Of a stretch of 17,983 bases of DNA, positions 8,075-15,692 are shown piece by piece. The notes under the pieces are model-generated. The model saw only the letters and a list, made by a program, of their open reading frames with translations. It searched no databases and had not been told where the DNA came from. The position numbers and the translations under genes are program-made. The DNA is taken from the NCBI GenBank assembly GCA_900542985.1, contig UQPQ01000051.1:1-17983 (forward strand). The letters run 5' to 3'. Within the stretch, counting starts at the first letter, position 1, and each line of letters opens with the position of its first letter. The stretch comes from an uncultured Bacteroides sp. (lineage in GTDB: Bacteria; Bacteroidota; Bacteroidia; Bacteroidales; Bacteroidaceae).

Positions 8075-8324
8075 ACTCTTTCAGGTTTTCATTATCAATG
8101 CTCTAAATTAAAAAAAATATATTGATTTTTAAATAGTCTGATAAAAAATATTATAGAATGATGATATGTCTTTTCTTCTTTCCAAGACAGATTCTATACA
8201 GTGGAATGTACCCCAAAAACGCAATAATATGAGATGATTCAAGAATTACAGATACAATGCGGATTACAGGATTTTAATAAGTCCTATTATAAAGTATCGT
8301 CTTGTTCCTCCCCATTAGTTAAAC

Positions 8325-8365
8325 AAAAAGCGCCCGCAAACCTCACGAAGAAGTCTGCGGGCGCT
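8325..8365 (-). terminator. Rho-independent terminator of the purF-carA-carB cluster
   Basis: AGCGCCCGCA (8329-8338) pairs perfectly with TGCGGGCGCT (8356-8365), with further pairs past one mismatch. On the minus strand a TTTTT run follows at 8329-8325. It lies 31 nt past the carB stop. The rest of the gap 8075-8395 is AT-rich with no gene seen. Confidence 0.92.
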
Positions 8366-8395
8366 ATATATTCAATGCCTTATCAAAAGGAAGGA

Positions 8396-11300
8396 TTATT
8401 TATATTCTTCCCAGCTCTTGATAGCAATGTCATCGATTGTCATGGTACAGAATGCATGAATAAAGGCGCTTGCCAGACGTGCATTTGTAACCAAAGGAAT
8501 GTTCAAGTCGACTGCTGCACGGCGGATCTTGTAACCGTTGTCCAATTCACCTGCCGACAAGTCGCGCGGGATATTGACAACCATATCAATTTCCTTGTTA
8601 TGCAACATTTCCAATGCCTGCGGATGTCCTTCTTCGCTTGGCCAGTATACACGGGTATTTTCTACACCGTTTTCTGCAAGGAATTTAGAAGTACCACCGG
8701 TAGCAAAGATGTTGTAACCCTTTGCCTTCAATTCATGAGCCGCTTTCAGCATTTCTACTTTCTGCTTCGGAGTACCTGTAGACATCAGAATGTTCTTTTC
8801 CGGAATACGGTAACCCACAGACAACATAGACTTCAGTACTGCGCAAGAAGTATCTTCACCGATACATCCTACTTCACCGGTAGAAGCCATGTCTACGCCT
8901 AATACAGGGTCGGCCTTCTGCAGACGGTTGAATGAGAACTGACTGGCCTTGATACCTACGTAATCCAATTCGAAGAGGTTCTTGCTTGGTTTTTCTACCG
9001 GCAGGCCCAACATTACCTTCGTAGCCAATTCGATGAAGTTAATCTTCAATACCTTGCTTACGAATGGGAACGAACGGCTGGCACGCAAGTTACATTCAAT
9101 TACCTTGATATCGTTTTCACGGGCAAGGAACTGGATATTGAACGGACCAGAGATGTTCAGTTCTTTTGCAATCTGACGGCTGATGCGCTTGATACGACGT
9201 ACAGTTTCTACATACAGTTTCTGCGGTGGGAACTGGATTGTAGCATCTCCAGAGTGTACACCGGCAAACTCAATGTGTTCTGAGATAGCATAGGCAACGA
9301 TTTCACCGTTCTGTGCTACAGCATCCATTTCTACTTCCTTAGCATGTTCAATGAACTGGCTTACTACTACCGGATGTTTCTTCGATACGTTAGCAGCCAA
9401 CTGCAGGAAGCGTTCCAGTTCTTCCTGGTTAGAACATACGTTCATGGCAGCCCCAGAAAGTACGTAAGACGGACGAACCAATACCGGGAATCCTACTTTT
9501 TCGATAAATGCGTTGATATCTTCCATCGAAGTCAATGCGCTCCATTCTGGCTGGTCAACACCGATACGGTCGAGCATAGCCGAGAACTTGTCACGGTCTT
9601 CCGCATTATCGATACTCTTGGCAGAAGTACCCAAGATATTTATTTTCTGACCATCAAGACGAAGAGCAAGGTTGTTAGGAATCTGACCACCAGTAGATAC
9701 GATTACACCGTGCGGATTTTCCAAATCGAGGATATCCATTACACGTTCGAATGTCAATTCATCGAAATACAGACGGTCACACATATCATAGTCGGTTGAT
9801 ACGGTTTCCGGGTTGTAGTTAATCATTACCGAACGGTAGCCTTCCTTGCGGATAGTATTCAGAGCCTGTACGCCACACCAGTCGAATTCTACAGACGAAC
9901 CGATACGGTATGCACCAGAGCCCAATACTACGATACTCTTATGGTCGCCCAAATAGTGAACATCGTTTGCTACACCACTATAAGTCAGATACAGATAGTT
10001 GGTCTGAGCTGGATATTCGGCAGCCAAAGTATCGATTTGTTTTACTACCGGTACAATGCCCTGGCTCTTACGGTAGTTACGTACTTCCAATATTCCATCT
10101 TCCATATCGCCCTGATAACCAATAGCACGTGCAACCTGGAAGTCTGAGAATCCCTGACGTTTTGCCTTGTACAGCAAATCTTTCGGAAGTTGTGCTACCT
10201 GTGTATGGTTTCCTCCCCATTCATGCAGTTCTTTTGAAGTCTGCATAATATTCATCAATTTATCGAGGAACCATTTATCGATCTTAGTCAGTTCATGAAT
10301 CTGGTCTACAGTATAGCCGGCACGCATCGCTTTAGAGATAACGAAGATACGTTTGTCGGTCGGTTCGCGCAATGCTTTATCTACATCGGCAATCTGCAAT
10401 TCTTTGTTTTCAACAAAGCCGTGCATACCCTGACCAATCATACGCAGACCTTTTTGGATTGCTTCTTCGAATGTACGACCGATAGCCATTACTTCACCTA
10501 CCGATTTCATTGAAGAACCCAGTTCGCGGTCTACGCCGTGGAATTTACCCAAGTCCCAACGAGGAATCTTACATACTACATAGTCCAATGCAGGTTCGAA
10601 GAAAGCAGAAGTAGTCTTGGTTACCGAGTTCTTCAAATCGAACAGACCGTATCCCAATCCCAACTTAGCAGCAACGAATGCCAAAGGATATCCGGTAGCT
10701 TTTGATGCCAATGCAGAAGAACGGCTCAAACGGGCATTTACTTCAATTACACGGTAATCTTCCGATTCCGGATCGAACGCATACTGCACGTTACATTCAC
10801 CCACAATACCGATATGACGGATAATGCGGATAGCCAGTTCACGCAGTTTATGGTATTCGCTGTTGGTCAATGTCTGAGAAGGAGCGATTACGATAGACTC
10901 ACCGGTATGAATACCCAGTGGGTCAAAGTTTTCCATATTACATACAGTGATACAGTTGTCGAAACGGTCACGCACCACTTCGTATTCAACTTCCTTCCAG
11001 CCTTTCAGACTCTTTTCTACCAATACCTGTGGAGAGAAAGAGAAAGCTTTTTCAGCCAGTACATTCAGTTCTTCTTCGTTGTCGCAGAAACCAGAACCCA
11101 GACCACCCAGTGCATAAGCAGCACGGATAATAACCGGATATCCCAGTTCTTTTGCAGCACGACGAGCGTCTTCGATATTTTCTACCGCTTCACTCTTGAT
11201 AGTCTTCACGTTGATTTCATCCAACTTCTGTACGAAAAGTTCACGGTCTTCTGTATCCATGATAGCCTGTACCGGAGTACCCAATACCTGTGCATTGTAT

Positions 11301-11623
11301 TTTTCGAATACACCTGCCTTATACAGAGCCACACCACAGTTCAACGCAGTCTGTCCACCAAACGACAGCAATACTCCATCCGGACGTTCTTTCGCGATGA
11401 CTTTCTCTACGAAATACGGAGTTACAGGCAAGAAGTAAATCTTATCTGCCACACCTTCCGATGTCTGTACGGTAGCAATATTCGGGTTGATAAGGATGGT
11501 TTCAATACCTTCTTCCTTCAACGCCTTCAATGCCTGAGAACCAGAGTAGTCGAACTCACCAGCTTCACCGATTTTCAACGCTCCAGAACCTAACAATAAT
11601 ACTTTCTTTATATTTTCTTTCAT
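8396..11623 (-). CDS. carB: Carbamoyl-phosphate synthase large subunit
   Basis: Complete, 1075 aa; E. coli CarB has 1073. With CarA it makes carbamoyl phosphate from bicarbonate, two ATP and glutamine-derived ammonia, for pyrimidine and arginine synthesis. The protein shows the two duplicated synthetase halves. The first begins at VLLLGSGALKIGEAGEFDYSG (8-28) with ATP-grasp metal-binding residues in VIEVNARLSRSSALASK (292-308). The second begins at SIVVLGSGAYRIGSSVEFDW (563-582) with VIECNLRASRSFPFVSK in the matching place. A C-terminal MGS-like allosteric domain runs from about 944 (ILMSTGTPKQK, FATGGTSKF, VVNIPR). The ATG at 11623 directly abuts an 8-bp tandem-repeat spacer and has no Shine-Dalgarno. 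It lies 130 nt after carA, as the third gene of the cluster, and ends at a strong terminator. Confidence 0.98.
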   Translation of the reverse strand: MKENIKKVLLLGSGALKIGEAGEFDYSGSQALKALKEEGIETILINPNIATVQTSEGVADKIYFLPVTPYFVEKVIAKERPDGVLLSFGGQTALNCGVALYKAGVFEKYNAQVLGTPVQAIMDTEDRELFVQKLDEINVKTIKSEAVENIEDARRAAKELGYPVIIRAAYALGGLGSGFCDNEEELNVLAEKAFSFSPQVLVEKSLKGWKEVEYEVVRDRFDNCITVCNMENFDPLGIHTGESIVIAPSQTLTNSEYHKLRELAIRIIRHIGIVGECNVQYAFDPESEDYRVIEVNARLSRSSALASKATGYPLAFVAAKLGLGYGLFDLKNSVTKTTSAFFEPALDYVVCKIPRWDLGKFHGVDRELGSSMKSVGEVMAIGRTFEEAIQKGLRMIGQGMHGFVENKELQIADVDKALREPTDKRIFVISKAMRAGYTVDQIHELTKIDKWFLDKLMNIMQTSKELHEWGGNHTQVAQLPKDLLYKAKRQGFSDFQVARAIGYQGDMEDGILEVRNYRKSQGIVPVVKQIDTLAAEYPAQTNYLYLTYSGVANDVHYLGDHKSIVVLGSGAYRIGSSVEFDWCGVQALNTIRKEGYRSVMINYNPETVSTDYDMCDRLYFDELTFERVMDILDLENPHGVIVSTGGQIPNNLALRLDGQKINILGTSAKSIDNAEDRDKFSAMLDRIGVDQPEWSALTSMEDINAFIEKVGFPVLVRPSYVLSGAAMNVCSNQEELERFLQLAANVSKKHPVVVSQFIEHAKEVEMDAVAQNGEIVAYAISEHIEFAGVHSGDATIQFPPQKLYVETVRRIKRISRQIAKELNISGPFNIQFLARENDIKVIECNLRASRSFPFVSKVLKINFIELATKVMLGLPVEKPSKNLFELDYVGIKASQFSFNRLQKADPVLGVDMASTGEVGCIGEDTSCAVLKSMLSVGYRIPEKNILMSTGTPKQKVEMLKAAHELKAKGYNIFATGGTSKFLAENGVENTRVYWPSEEGHPQALEMLHNKEIDMVVNIPRDLSAGELDNGYKIRRAAVDLNIPLVTNARLASAFIHAFCTMTIDDIAIKSWEEYK

Positions 11624-11629
11624 GAATTT

Positions 11630-11719
11630 GAGTTTTTAAGTTTTTGAGTTTTTGAGTTTGCGAGTTTAAGTTTGAGTGTGAGTTTTCAAGTTTTTCAGTT
11701 TTTGAGTTTTTCAGTTTGC
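11630..11719. repeat. 8-bp tandem repeat array abutting the carB start
   Basis: On the plus strand the stretch divides completely into twelve units of the form (G/A/C)AGTTTTT: eight-base units at 11630-11661, three six-base variants at 11662-11679, and eight-base units at 11680-11719. On the coding strand it reads as AAAAACTC or AAAAACTT units ending 6 nt before the carB ATG. It occupies most of the carA-carB spacer. Confidence 0.85.
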
Positions 11720-11722
11720 ATC

Positions 11723-11754
11723 AACAAACTATCAAACTAACAAACCAACAAACT
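11723..11754. repeat. Second 8-bp tandem array at the carA stop
   Basis: Four units, AACAAACT, ATCAAACT, AACAAACC and AACAAACT, run up to the carA stop codon, overlapping it by one base. Their complement (AGTTTGTT) resembles the units of the neighbouring array, so the two arrays have opposite polarity. AGTTTG (11713-11718) and CAAACT (11725-11730) can pair at the junction. Confidence 0.75.
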
Positions 11755-12830
11755 TATAACAATTTTACAAACTCATCGAACAAGAATTCGGTATCAGTAG
11801 GACCACTGGCAGCTTCCGGATGGAACTGTGCAGAGAACCAAGGATTCTTCTTATGACGGATACCTTCGTTTGAACCGTCGTTCATGTTAATGAACAAAGG
11901 TTCCCAATCTGCTCCCAATGTATTGTTGTCTACCGCATAACCGTGGTTCTGTGAAGTAATGAAGCAGCGTTCTGTACCCACCATACGTACCGGCTGATTG
12001 TGACTACGATGACCATATTTCAATTTGTAAATCTTAGCACCACCTGCCTTCGACAGCAACTGGTTACCCATACAGATACCGAAGATAGGAAGTTTTTCGT
12101 TCTGCATTGCCTTACGGATATTCTGTACAGCAGCATCACAAGTATCAGGGTCGCCCGGACCGTTTGAGATAAACAAGCCATCGAACTGCAAAGAGTTGAA
12201 GTCGTAGTTCCAAGGTACACGGATGATTTCCACATCACGTTTCAAAAGGCAACGGATAATGTTTGATTTTACACCGCAGTCTACCAGCACGACTTTCTTC
12301 TTGCCTTCGCCTTCGTTGTAACGAATCACTTCCTTGCAAGAAACCTTGTCTACGTAGTTTACTCCGGCATATGCAGCCTCAGGAATATTGTCCGGTTCAT
12401 CGTCGAATACGATTTTTCCCATCATTACCCCATGTTCGCGCAAAACCTTAGTCAGTTCACGAGTATCAATACCTGTAATACCAGGTACTTGCTCACGTTT
12501 CAACCAGTCAGCCAGGCTTTCCACAGCATTCCAATGGCTGTATTTTTCACTATAATCACTGACAATAATTGCCTCGGCATGGATTTTTTCACTCTCCATG
12601 AAAGTCGGAAGTCCGTTAGCTTCAAAAGTAAACGGTGGAACACCATAGTTACCAACCAGCGGATAAGTCAAAGTCATCAACTGACCTGCATACGAAGGGT
12701 CGGTCAAGCTCTCTGGATAACCGGTCATTGCTGTATTAAACACAACTTCACCGGCTACCGGTTTCTCATAACCGAACGACTTGCCATGGAAACGGCTCCC
12801 GTCGTCGAGGATTAATGTTACATTTCTCAT
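11754..12830 (-). CDS. carA: Carbamoyl-phosphate synthase small subunit (glutaminase)
   Basis: Complete, 358 aa; the family is usually 360-390. It hydrolyses glutamine and passes ammonia to CarB. The N-terminal CarA-specific domain is clear (LILDDGSRFHGKSFG, 6-20; GEVVFNTAMTGYPESLTDPSYAGQ, split at 27-40 and 41-50; GITGIDTRELTK, 117-128). The class I glutamine amidotransferase domain follows from about 178, with FISNGPGDPD (220-229), the nucleophile Cys253 in FGICMGNQ, and His337/Glu339 in QFHPEA. The nucleophile elbow has Asn where E. coli has His (GICLGHQ). The gene begins 60 nt after the purF-like stop and ends 130 nt before carB, consistent with one transcript. An AAGG lies just before the ATG as a weak ribosome site. 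The identification is firm. Confidence 0.97.
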   Translation of the reverse strand: MRNVTLILDDGSRFHGKSFGYEKPVAGEVVFNTAMTGYPESLTDPSYAGQLMTLTYPLVGNYGVPPFTFEANGLPTFMESEKIHAEAIIVSDYSEKYSHWNAVESLADWLKREQVPGITGIDTRELTKVLREHGVMMGKIVFDDEPDNIPEAAYAGVNYVDKVSCKEVIRYNEGEGKKKVVLVDCGVKSNIIRCLLKRDVEIIRVPWNYDFNSLQFDGLFISNGPGDPDTCDAAVQNIRKAMQNEKLPIFGICMGNQLLSKAGGAKIYKLKYGHRSHNQPVRMVGTERCFITSQNHGYAVDNNTLGADWEPLFINMNDGSNEGIRHKKNPWFSAQFHPEAASGPTDTEFLFDEFVKLL

Positions 12831-12890
12831 TACCTTATTATAATACTAATATATCGTTTAAATTTATTATTCTTCACATATCTACATTCA

Positions 12891-14774
12891 TCAGAACTGA
12901 TAGACTTGCTCTACATAGTCGATGAACGCCTGGTTTACCCGTTTCACTCCACCTGGCGTAGGATAGTCGCCACTGAAATACCAGTCGCCTTCGTGCTGTG
13001 GACAAGCTTCATGCAGCCCTTCCAATGTCTGGTAAACAATTTCCACCTTTGCCTGAGTACCTGCCGGAGTAAGCAGTTCTACCATCTTTGCCGAAATTTC
13101 CTCGTCGGTGAAAGGAGCATAAATCTCTTTCACGTAATTCACCATCTGTTCTTTCGGTAAAGAAAGCTGTCCTTTCGACTTACGGTATACTTCCTCAATA
13201 ACCGACTGCATACCTCGTTCTTCCAGCAATGCGATAGCAGCACGGAATGCAATAAACTGCTCCATACTTGCCATATCAATTCCATAATAGTCCGGATAAC
13301 GAACCTGAGGAGAAGAAGAGACAATGACAATCTTCTTCGGATGTAGACGATCGAGAATGCTGATGATACTTTGTTTCAAAGTAGTACCTCGCACAATACT
13401 GTCGTCGATAATGACCAGATTATCCTCATAAGGAATCAAGCTTCCGTAAGTAATATCATATACATGAGCGGCAAGATCGTTTCTTGTATTACCTTCTGAA
13501 ATAAACGTACGAAGCTTTATATCTTTAATAGCAACCTTCTCACTACGGATGCGTTGAGAAAGAATCTGTTCCAACTCGCTATGGCTGGGCTTATGTCCCA
13601 ATGCCTCTATACGCTGCACTTTCAATTCGTTCAGATAGTTATCAAAGCCCTCCAGCATTCCATAGAAAGCAACTTCTGCAGTATTAGGAATAAACGAAAA
13701 TACAGTGTGAACCACATCGTAGTCGATAGCTTTCAAGATAGGATTTACCAATTTCTCACCCAACAACTTACGTTCGCGATAAATATCCATATCACTTCCG
13801 CGGCTAAAGTAAATCCGCTCGAACGAACAAGCCTTTTTCTGCTTAGGTTCATTGATTTGAGCCAAACGCATCTCTCCTTTCTTATTCAGCAGAATAGCCT
13901 GTCCCGGTTGTAATTCGTGAATACTGTCAGCCGGCACATTCAAGGCTGTCTGTATCACCGGACGTTCCGATGCCAATACCATGATTTCCTCATCCATGTA
14001 CCAGAATCCCGGACGGATACCCCAAGGATCGCGTACAGCAAATGTTTCCCCACTTCCTGTCAAGCCGCAGATTACGTATCCTCCGTCCCATTTAGGACTC
14101 GATGTTTTCAATACATTCGTCAAATCAATACGGTCTTCGATAGCATGAGTAATATCCATCCCTTCCAGTCCTTCGGCCTTACACTCAGTAAACAGTCGCT
14201 CTACCTCTCTGTCCAGTCGGTGTCCCACCTGTTCCAGCATGATATAAGTATCGGCATACTTACGAGGATGCTGACCAGCAGCAGTAATCTCTTCGAAAAT
14301 CTCATCCACATTGGTCAGGTTAAAGTTTCCGCAAAGCAACAGATTCTTTGCACGCCAGTTATTTCTTCTCAAGAAAGGATGTACGTACGAAATACCACTC
14401 CTTCCGGTAGTAGAATAGCGCAAATGCCCCATATACAACTCTCCTGCAAAAGGCAAGCACTTCTCAGCATATTCAGCGTCACTCATCTGCTCTGGAGTAA
14501 GCCCTTTAAAATTGGAATGCACGGCACTAAAAATTTCAGTAATAGCTCCCGCTCCCAAGGCACGCTCACGAAACATATACTCTTCACCTGGATTTGCCTG
14601 CAACTTCACACAAGCAAGTCCGGCAGCTTCCTGTCCACGGTTATGCTGTTTTTCCATCAGCAGATACAACTTATTCAGACCATACATCCAAGTCCCGTAC
14701 TTCTTCTGAAAATAATCCAACGGTTTGAGCAGTCGAATCATGACTACTCCACATTCATGCTTTAGTGGTTCCAT
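12891..14774 (-). CDS. purF: Amidophosphoribosyltransferase-like protein, long Bacteroidetes form
   Basis: Complete, 627 aa from the ATG at 14774. An upstream in-frame TTG at 14813 would run through the leader hairpin and is less likely. The family transfers glutamine nitrogen to PRPP, giving phosphoribosylamine, the first committed purine step. With this start the candidate nucleophile is Cys8 in KHECGVV, after a seven-residue propeptide as in other PurF proteins that mature to an N-terminal Cys. Seen: QHNRGQEAAG (43-52), GHLRYSTTG (116-124), CGNFNLTN (148-155), the FERIYFSRGSD strand (318-328) and the PRPP loop VIIDDSIVRGTT (454-465). Classical PurF has 470-520 residues. Here the stretch between the last two motifs is long and divergent (about 345-450). 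It is first in the cluster with carA 60 nt behind. The family call is firm; that it carries the cell's main PurF activity is inferred. Confidence 0.88.
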   Translation of the reverse strand: MEPLKHECGVVMIRLLKPLDYFQKKYGTWMYGLNKLYLLMEKQHNRGQEAAGLACVKLQANPGEEYMFRERALGAGAITEIFSAVHSNFKGLTPEQMSDAEYAEKCLPFAGELYMGHLRYSTTGRSGISYVHPFLRRNNWRAKNLLLCGNFNLTNVDEIFEEITAAGQHPRKYADTYIMLEQVGHRLDREVERLFTECKAEGLEGMDITHAIEDRIDLTNVLKTSSPKWDGGYVICGLTGSGETFAVRDPWGIRPGFWYMDEEIMVLASERPVIQTALNVPADSIHELQPGQAILLNKKGEMRLAQINEPKQKKACSFERIYFSRGSDMDIYRERKLLGEKLVNPILKAIDYDVVHTVFSFIPNTAEVAFYGMLEGFDNYLNELKVQRIEALGHKPSHSELEQILSQRIRSEKVAIKDIKLRTFISEGNTRNDLAAHVYDITYGSLIPYEDNLVIIDDSIVRGTTLKQSIISILDRLHPKKIVIVSSSPQVRYPDYYGIDMASMEQFIAFRAAIALLEERGMQSVIEEVYRKSKGQLSLPKEQMVNYVKEIYAPFTDEEISAKMVELLTPAGTQAKVEIVYQTLEGLHEACPQHEGDWYFSGDYPTPGGVKRVNQAFIDYVEQVYQF

Positions 14775-15050
14775 ACGTATATATGAAAAGACGCCCGGAT
14801 ATGCCGAAAGCAATTCCGGGTGTCAGTTAGTATAAACAAATTACAAATTAAGTTCGATAAGGAACAAAAAAAAAGAGTGACATTGACAGGATGGTAAAAA
14901 AGAGAAAAACCAAAGGGAAAGAGGTCGAAACTTGACTGCCCGTTTCCTTTTGCCTGCAGAAGTGCGGTAAAAATGTCCCTTCCAGGATATGCACTTTGCC
15001 CTTTTATATGTTTCACCAAACTATACATCAGATTATGCCACATCACTATT
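14775..15050 (-). other. Long purF-like 5' leader, probable regulatory RNA
   Basis: From the predicted start near 15050 the leader is about 275 nt, far longer than others in the window. Besides the 14786-14824 hairpin it holds an AAGTGC/GCACTT pair and a weak A/T-rich stem followed by T-runs. CGGGCAGTC (14942-14934) resembles the right arm of the terminal hairpin and could compete for its left arm. I do not recognise a known riboswitch class. An overlapping frame (GTG at 15046 to 14762) has no protein-like features. Confidence 0.4.
14786..14824 (-). terminator. Terminator-like hairpin just before the purF-like start (possible attenuator)
   Basis: On the minus strand GACACCCGGA (14824-14815) pairs with TCCGGGCGTC (14799-14790), 9 of 10 positions, and the loop holds an inner TGC/GCA stem. 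TTTT follows at 14789-14786, only 12 nt before the ATG at 14774. The position suggests a leader control element rather than the end of a gene. The T-run is short, so termination strength is uncertain. Confidence 0.6.
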
Positions 15051-15057
15051 CGGGGTG

Positions 15058-15065
15058 CAAATATA
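15058..15065 (-). promoter_or_regulatory. Candidate -7 promoter element for the purF-carAB cluster
   Basis: TATATTTG on the minus strand matches TAnnTTTG exactly, placing the start near 15050. No clear TTTG is seen at -33. It is divergent from the tRNA promoter about 150 bp away. Confidence 0.45.
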
Positions 15066-15209
15066 CGAATTACTTGGCATATTCTTATATATGTTTTTTA
15101 AAATTATTCATATCAGAATAATTATTTCCTTTCTTCAAACGGCTTTCTGCATATATATTCCATAAAAAAACAGAACAAGCAATTTTCTCAAAAAAAACTT
15201 CTATTCCTT

Positions 15210-15239
15210 TTTGCTTGTGAAAAGAAAACAATAAATTTG
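15210..15239 (+). promoter_or_regulatory. Promoter of tRNA-Thr
   Basis: TTTG (15210-15213), an 18-bp spacer and TAAATTTG (15232-15239) match both halves of the Bacteroides promoter. The predicted start near 15246 is about 30 nt before the tRNA. Confidence 0.7.
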
Positions 15240-15274
15240 CATCACGATCGGGCAACAAAACAGTTACCGATATT

Positions 15275-15347
15275 GCCGAAATAACTCAGTTGGTAGAGTA
15301 ACTCATTCGTAATGAGTAAGTCGCGGGTTCGAGTCCCGCTTTCGGCT
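15275..15347 (+). tRNA. tRNA-Thr (anticodon CGU)
   Basis: A complete 73-nt cloverleaf. The acceptor GCCGAAA pairs with TTTCGGC; the D arm is ACTC/GAGT; the anticodon arm is ACTCA/TGAGT with loop TTCGTAA, so the anticodon is CGT, reading ACG threonine codons. The variable loop is AAGTC, and the T arm GCGGG/CCCGC has loop TTCGAGT. The discriminator is T and the CCA end is not encoded (TCAC follows), as is common in Bacteroidota. It is a single gene with its own promoter and terminator. Confidence 0.97.
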
Positions 15348-15353
15348 CACAAA

Positions 15354-15378
15354 GACATAGTCAACTATGCCTTTTTTT
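15354..15378 (+). terminator. Terminator of tRNA-Thr
   Basis: CATAG (15356-15360) and CTATG (15365-15369) form a short stem with a 4-nt loop, followed by CC and seven T (15372-15378). It lies 7 nt after the tRNA end. Confidence 0.75.
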
Positions 15379-15494
15379 ATTATCCGATTCCATACTGACA
15401 ATCTTATCCAATTCCCCAATAGCTTTAAGGTAATAAAATCAATTTGCACAACTCTGTATTTCCTCCGGTTCCTACTATATCCCGACTTACATAA

Positions 15495-15538
15495 GACATT
15501 TTTGCAGTCTCTTTCCTTTCTTTAGGACATTTTTGCAG
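15495..15538. repeat. Paired 13-bp direct repeats upstream of clpB
   Basis: GACATTTTTGCAG occurs identically at 15495-15507 and 15526-15538. The 31-bp spacing is about three helical turns, which suggests two bound protein copies on one DNA face. Related GACA-TT words occur at 15566 (GACAGTTTT) and 15587 (GACATTGGC). Confidence 0.8.
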
Positions 15539-15590
15539 AATAAAGCCTTAACACACTGACAATTAGACAGTTTTACCTTCTTTTCCGACA

Positions 15591-15606
15591 TTGGCAAAGA
15601 TTTTGA
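15591..15606 (+). promoter_or_regulatory. Sigma-54-like promoter candidate for clpB
   Basis: TTGGCAAAGATTTTGA has GG at -24 and, after exactly ten bases, GA where the sigma-54 consensus has GC at -12 (TTGGCA-N-TTGC). No TAnnTTTG box is found between the tRNA terminator and clpB. The start would be near 15617, giving a leader of about 75 nt. Within it GTCGT/ACGAC and CGGA/TCCG (15619-15658) can fold into a hairpin. This is inference from pattern only. Confidence 0.4.
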
Positions 15607-15680
15607 GAATCTATTAGCGTCGTGCAACGGACAAGGTAATTCCCCTACTCCGGACGACACCCTAAAACAAGATAAAAGAA

Positions 15681-15685
15681 AGGAG
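15681..15685 (+). promoter_or_regulatory. Strong Shine-Dalgarno for clpB
   Basis: AGGAG lies 7 nt before the ATG at 15693. Such a clear ribosome site stands out among the starts in this window, which are mostly A-rich, and it supports this start. Confidence 0.7.
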
Positions 15686-15692
15686 AAACTAT

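Noticed and set aside
10814..11593. 259-codon plus-strand open frame inside carB
   Set aside because: Antisense to the conserved first half of CarB, with no recognisable motif or promoter.
13917..14765. 282-codon plus-strand open frame inside the purF-like gene
   Set aside because: Antisense to conserved glutaminase motifs; Ser/Thr/His-rich shadow translation.
14775..14813. Upstream TTG start extending the purF-like protein by 13 residues
   Set aside because: It would place the terminator-like hairpin inside the coding region and move the catalytic Cys to position 21. The ATG at 14774 gives a normal short propeptide.
14762..15046. 94-codon frame (GTG start) in the purF-like leader as a leader protein
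   Set aside because: It overlaps the purF-like start, has no protein-like composition and crosses the hairpin. A shorter leader peptide cannot be excluded, but nothing supports it.
15275..15347. tRNA-Thr as an integration (attachment) site of a mobile element
   Set aside because: No duplicate of the tRNA 3' end and no integrase gene is seen in the window.
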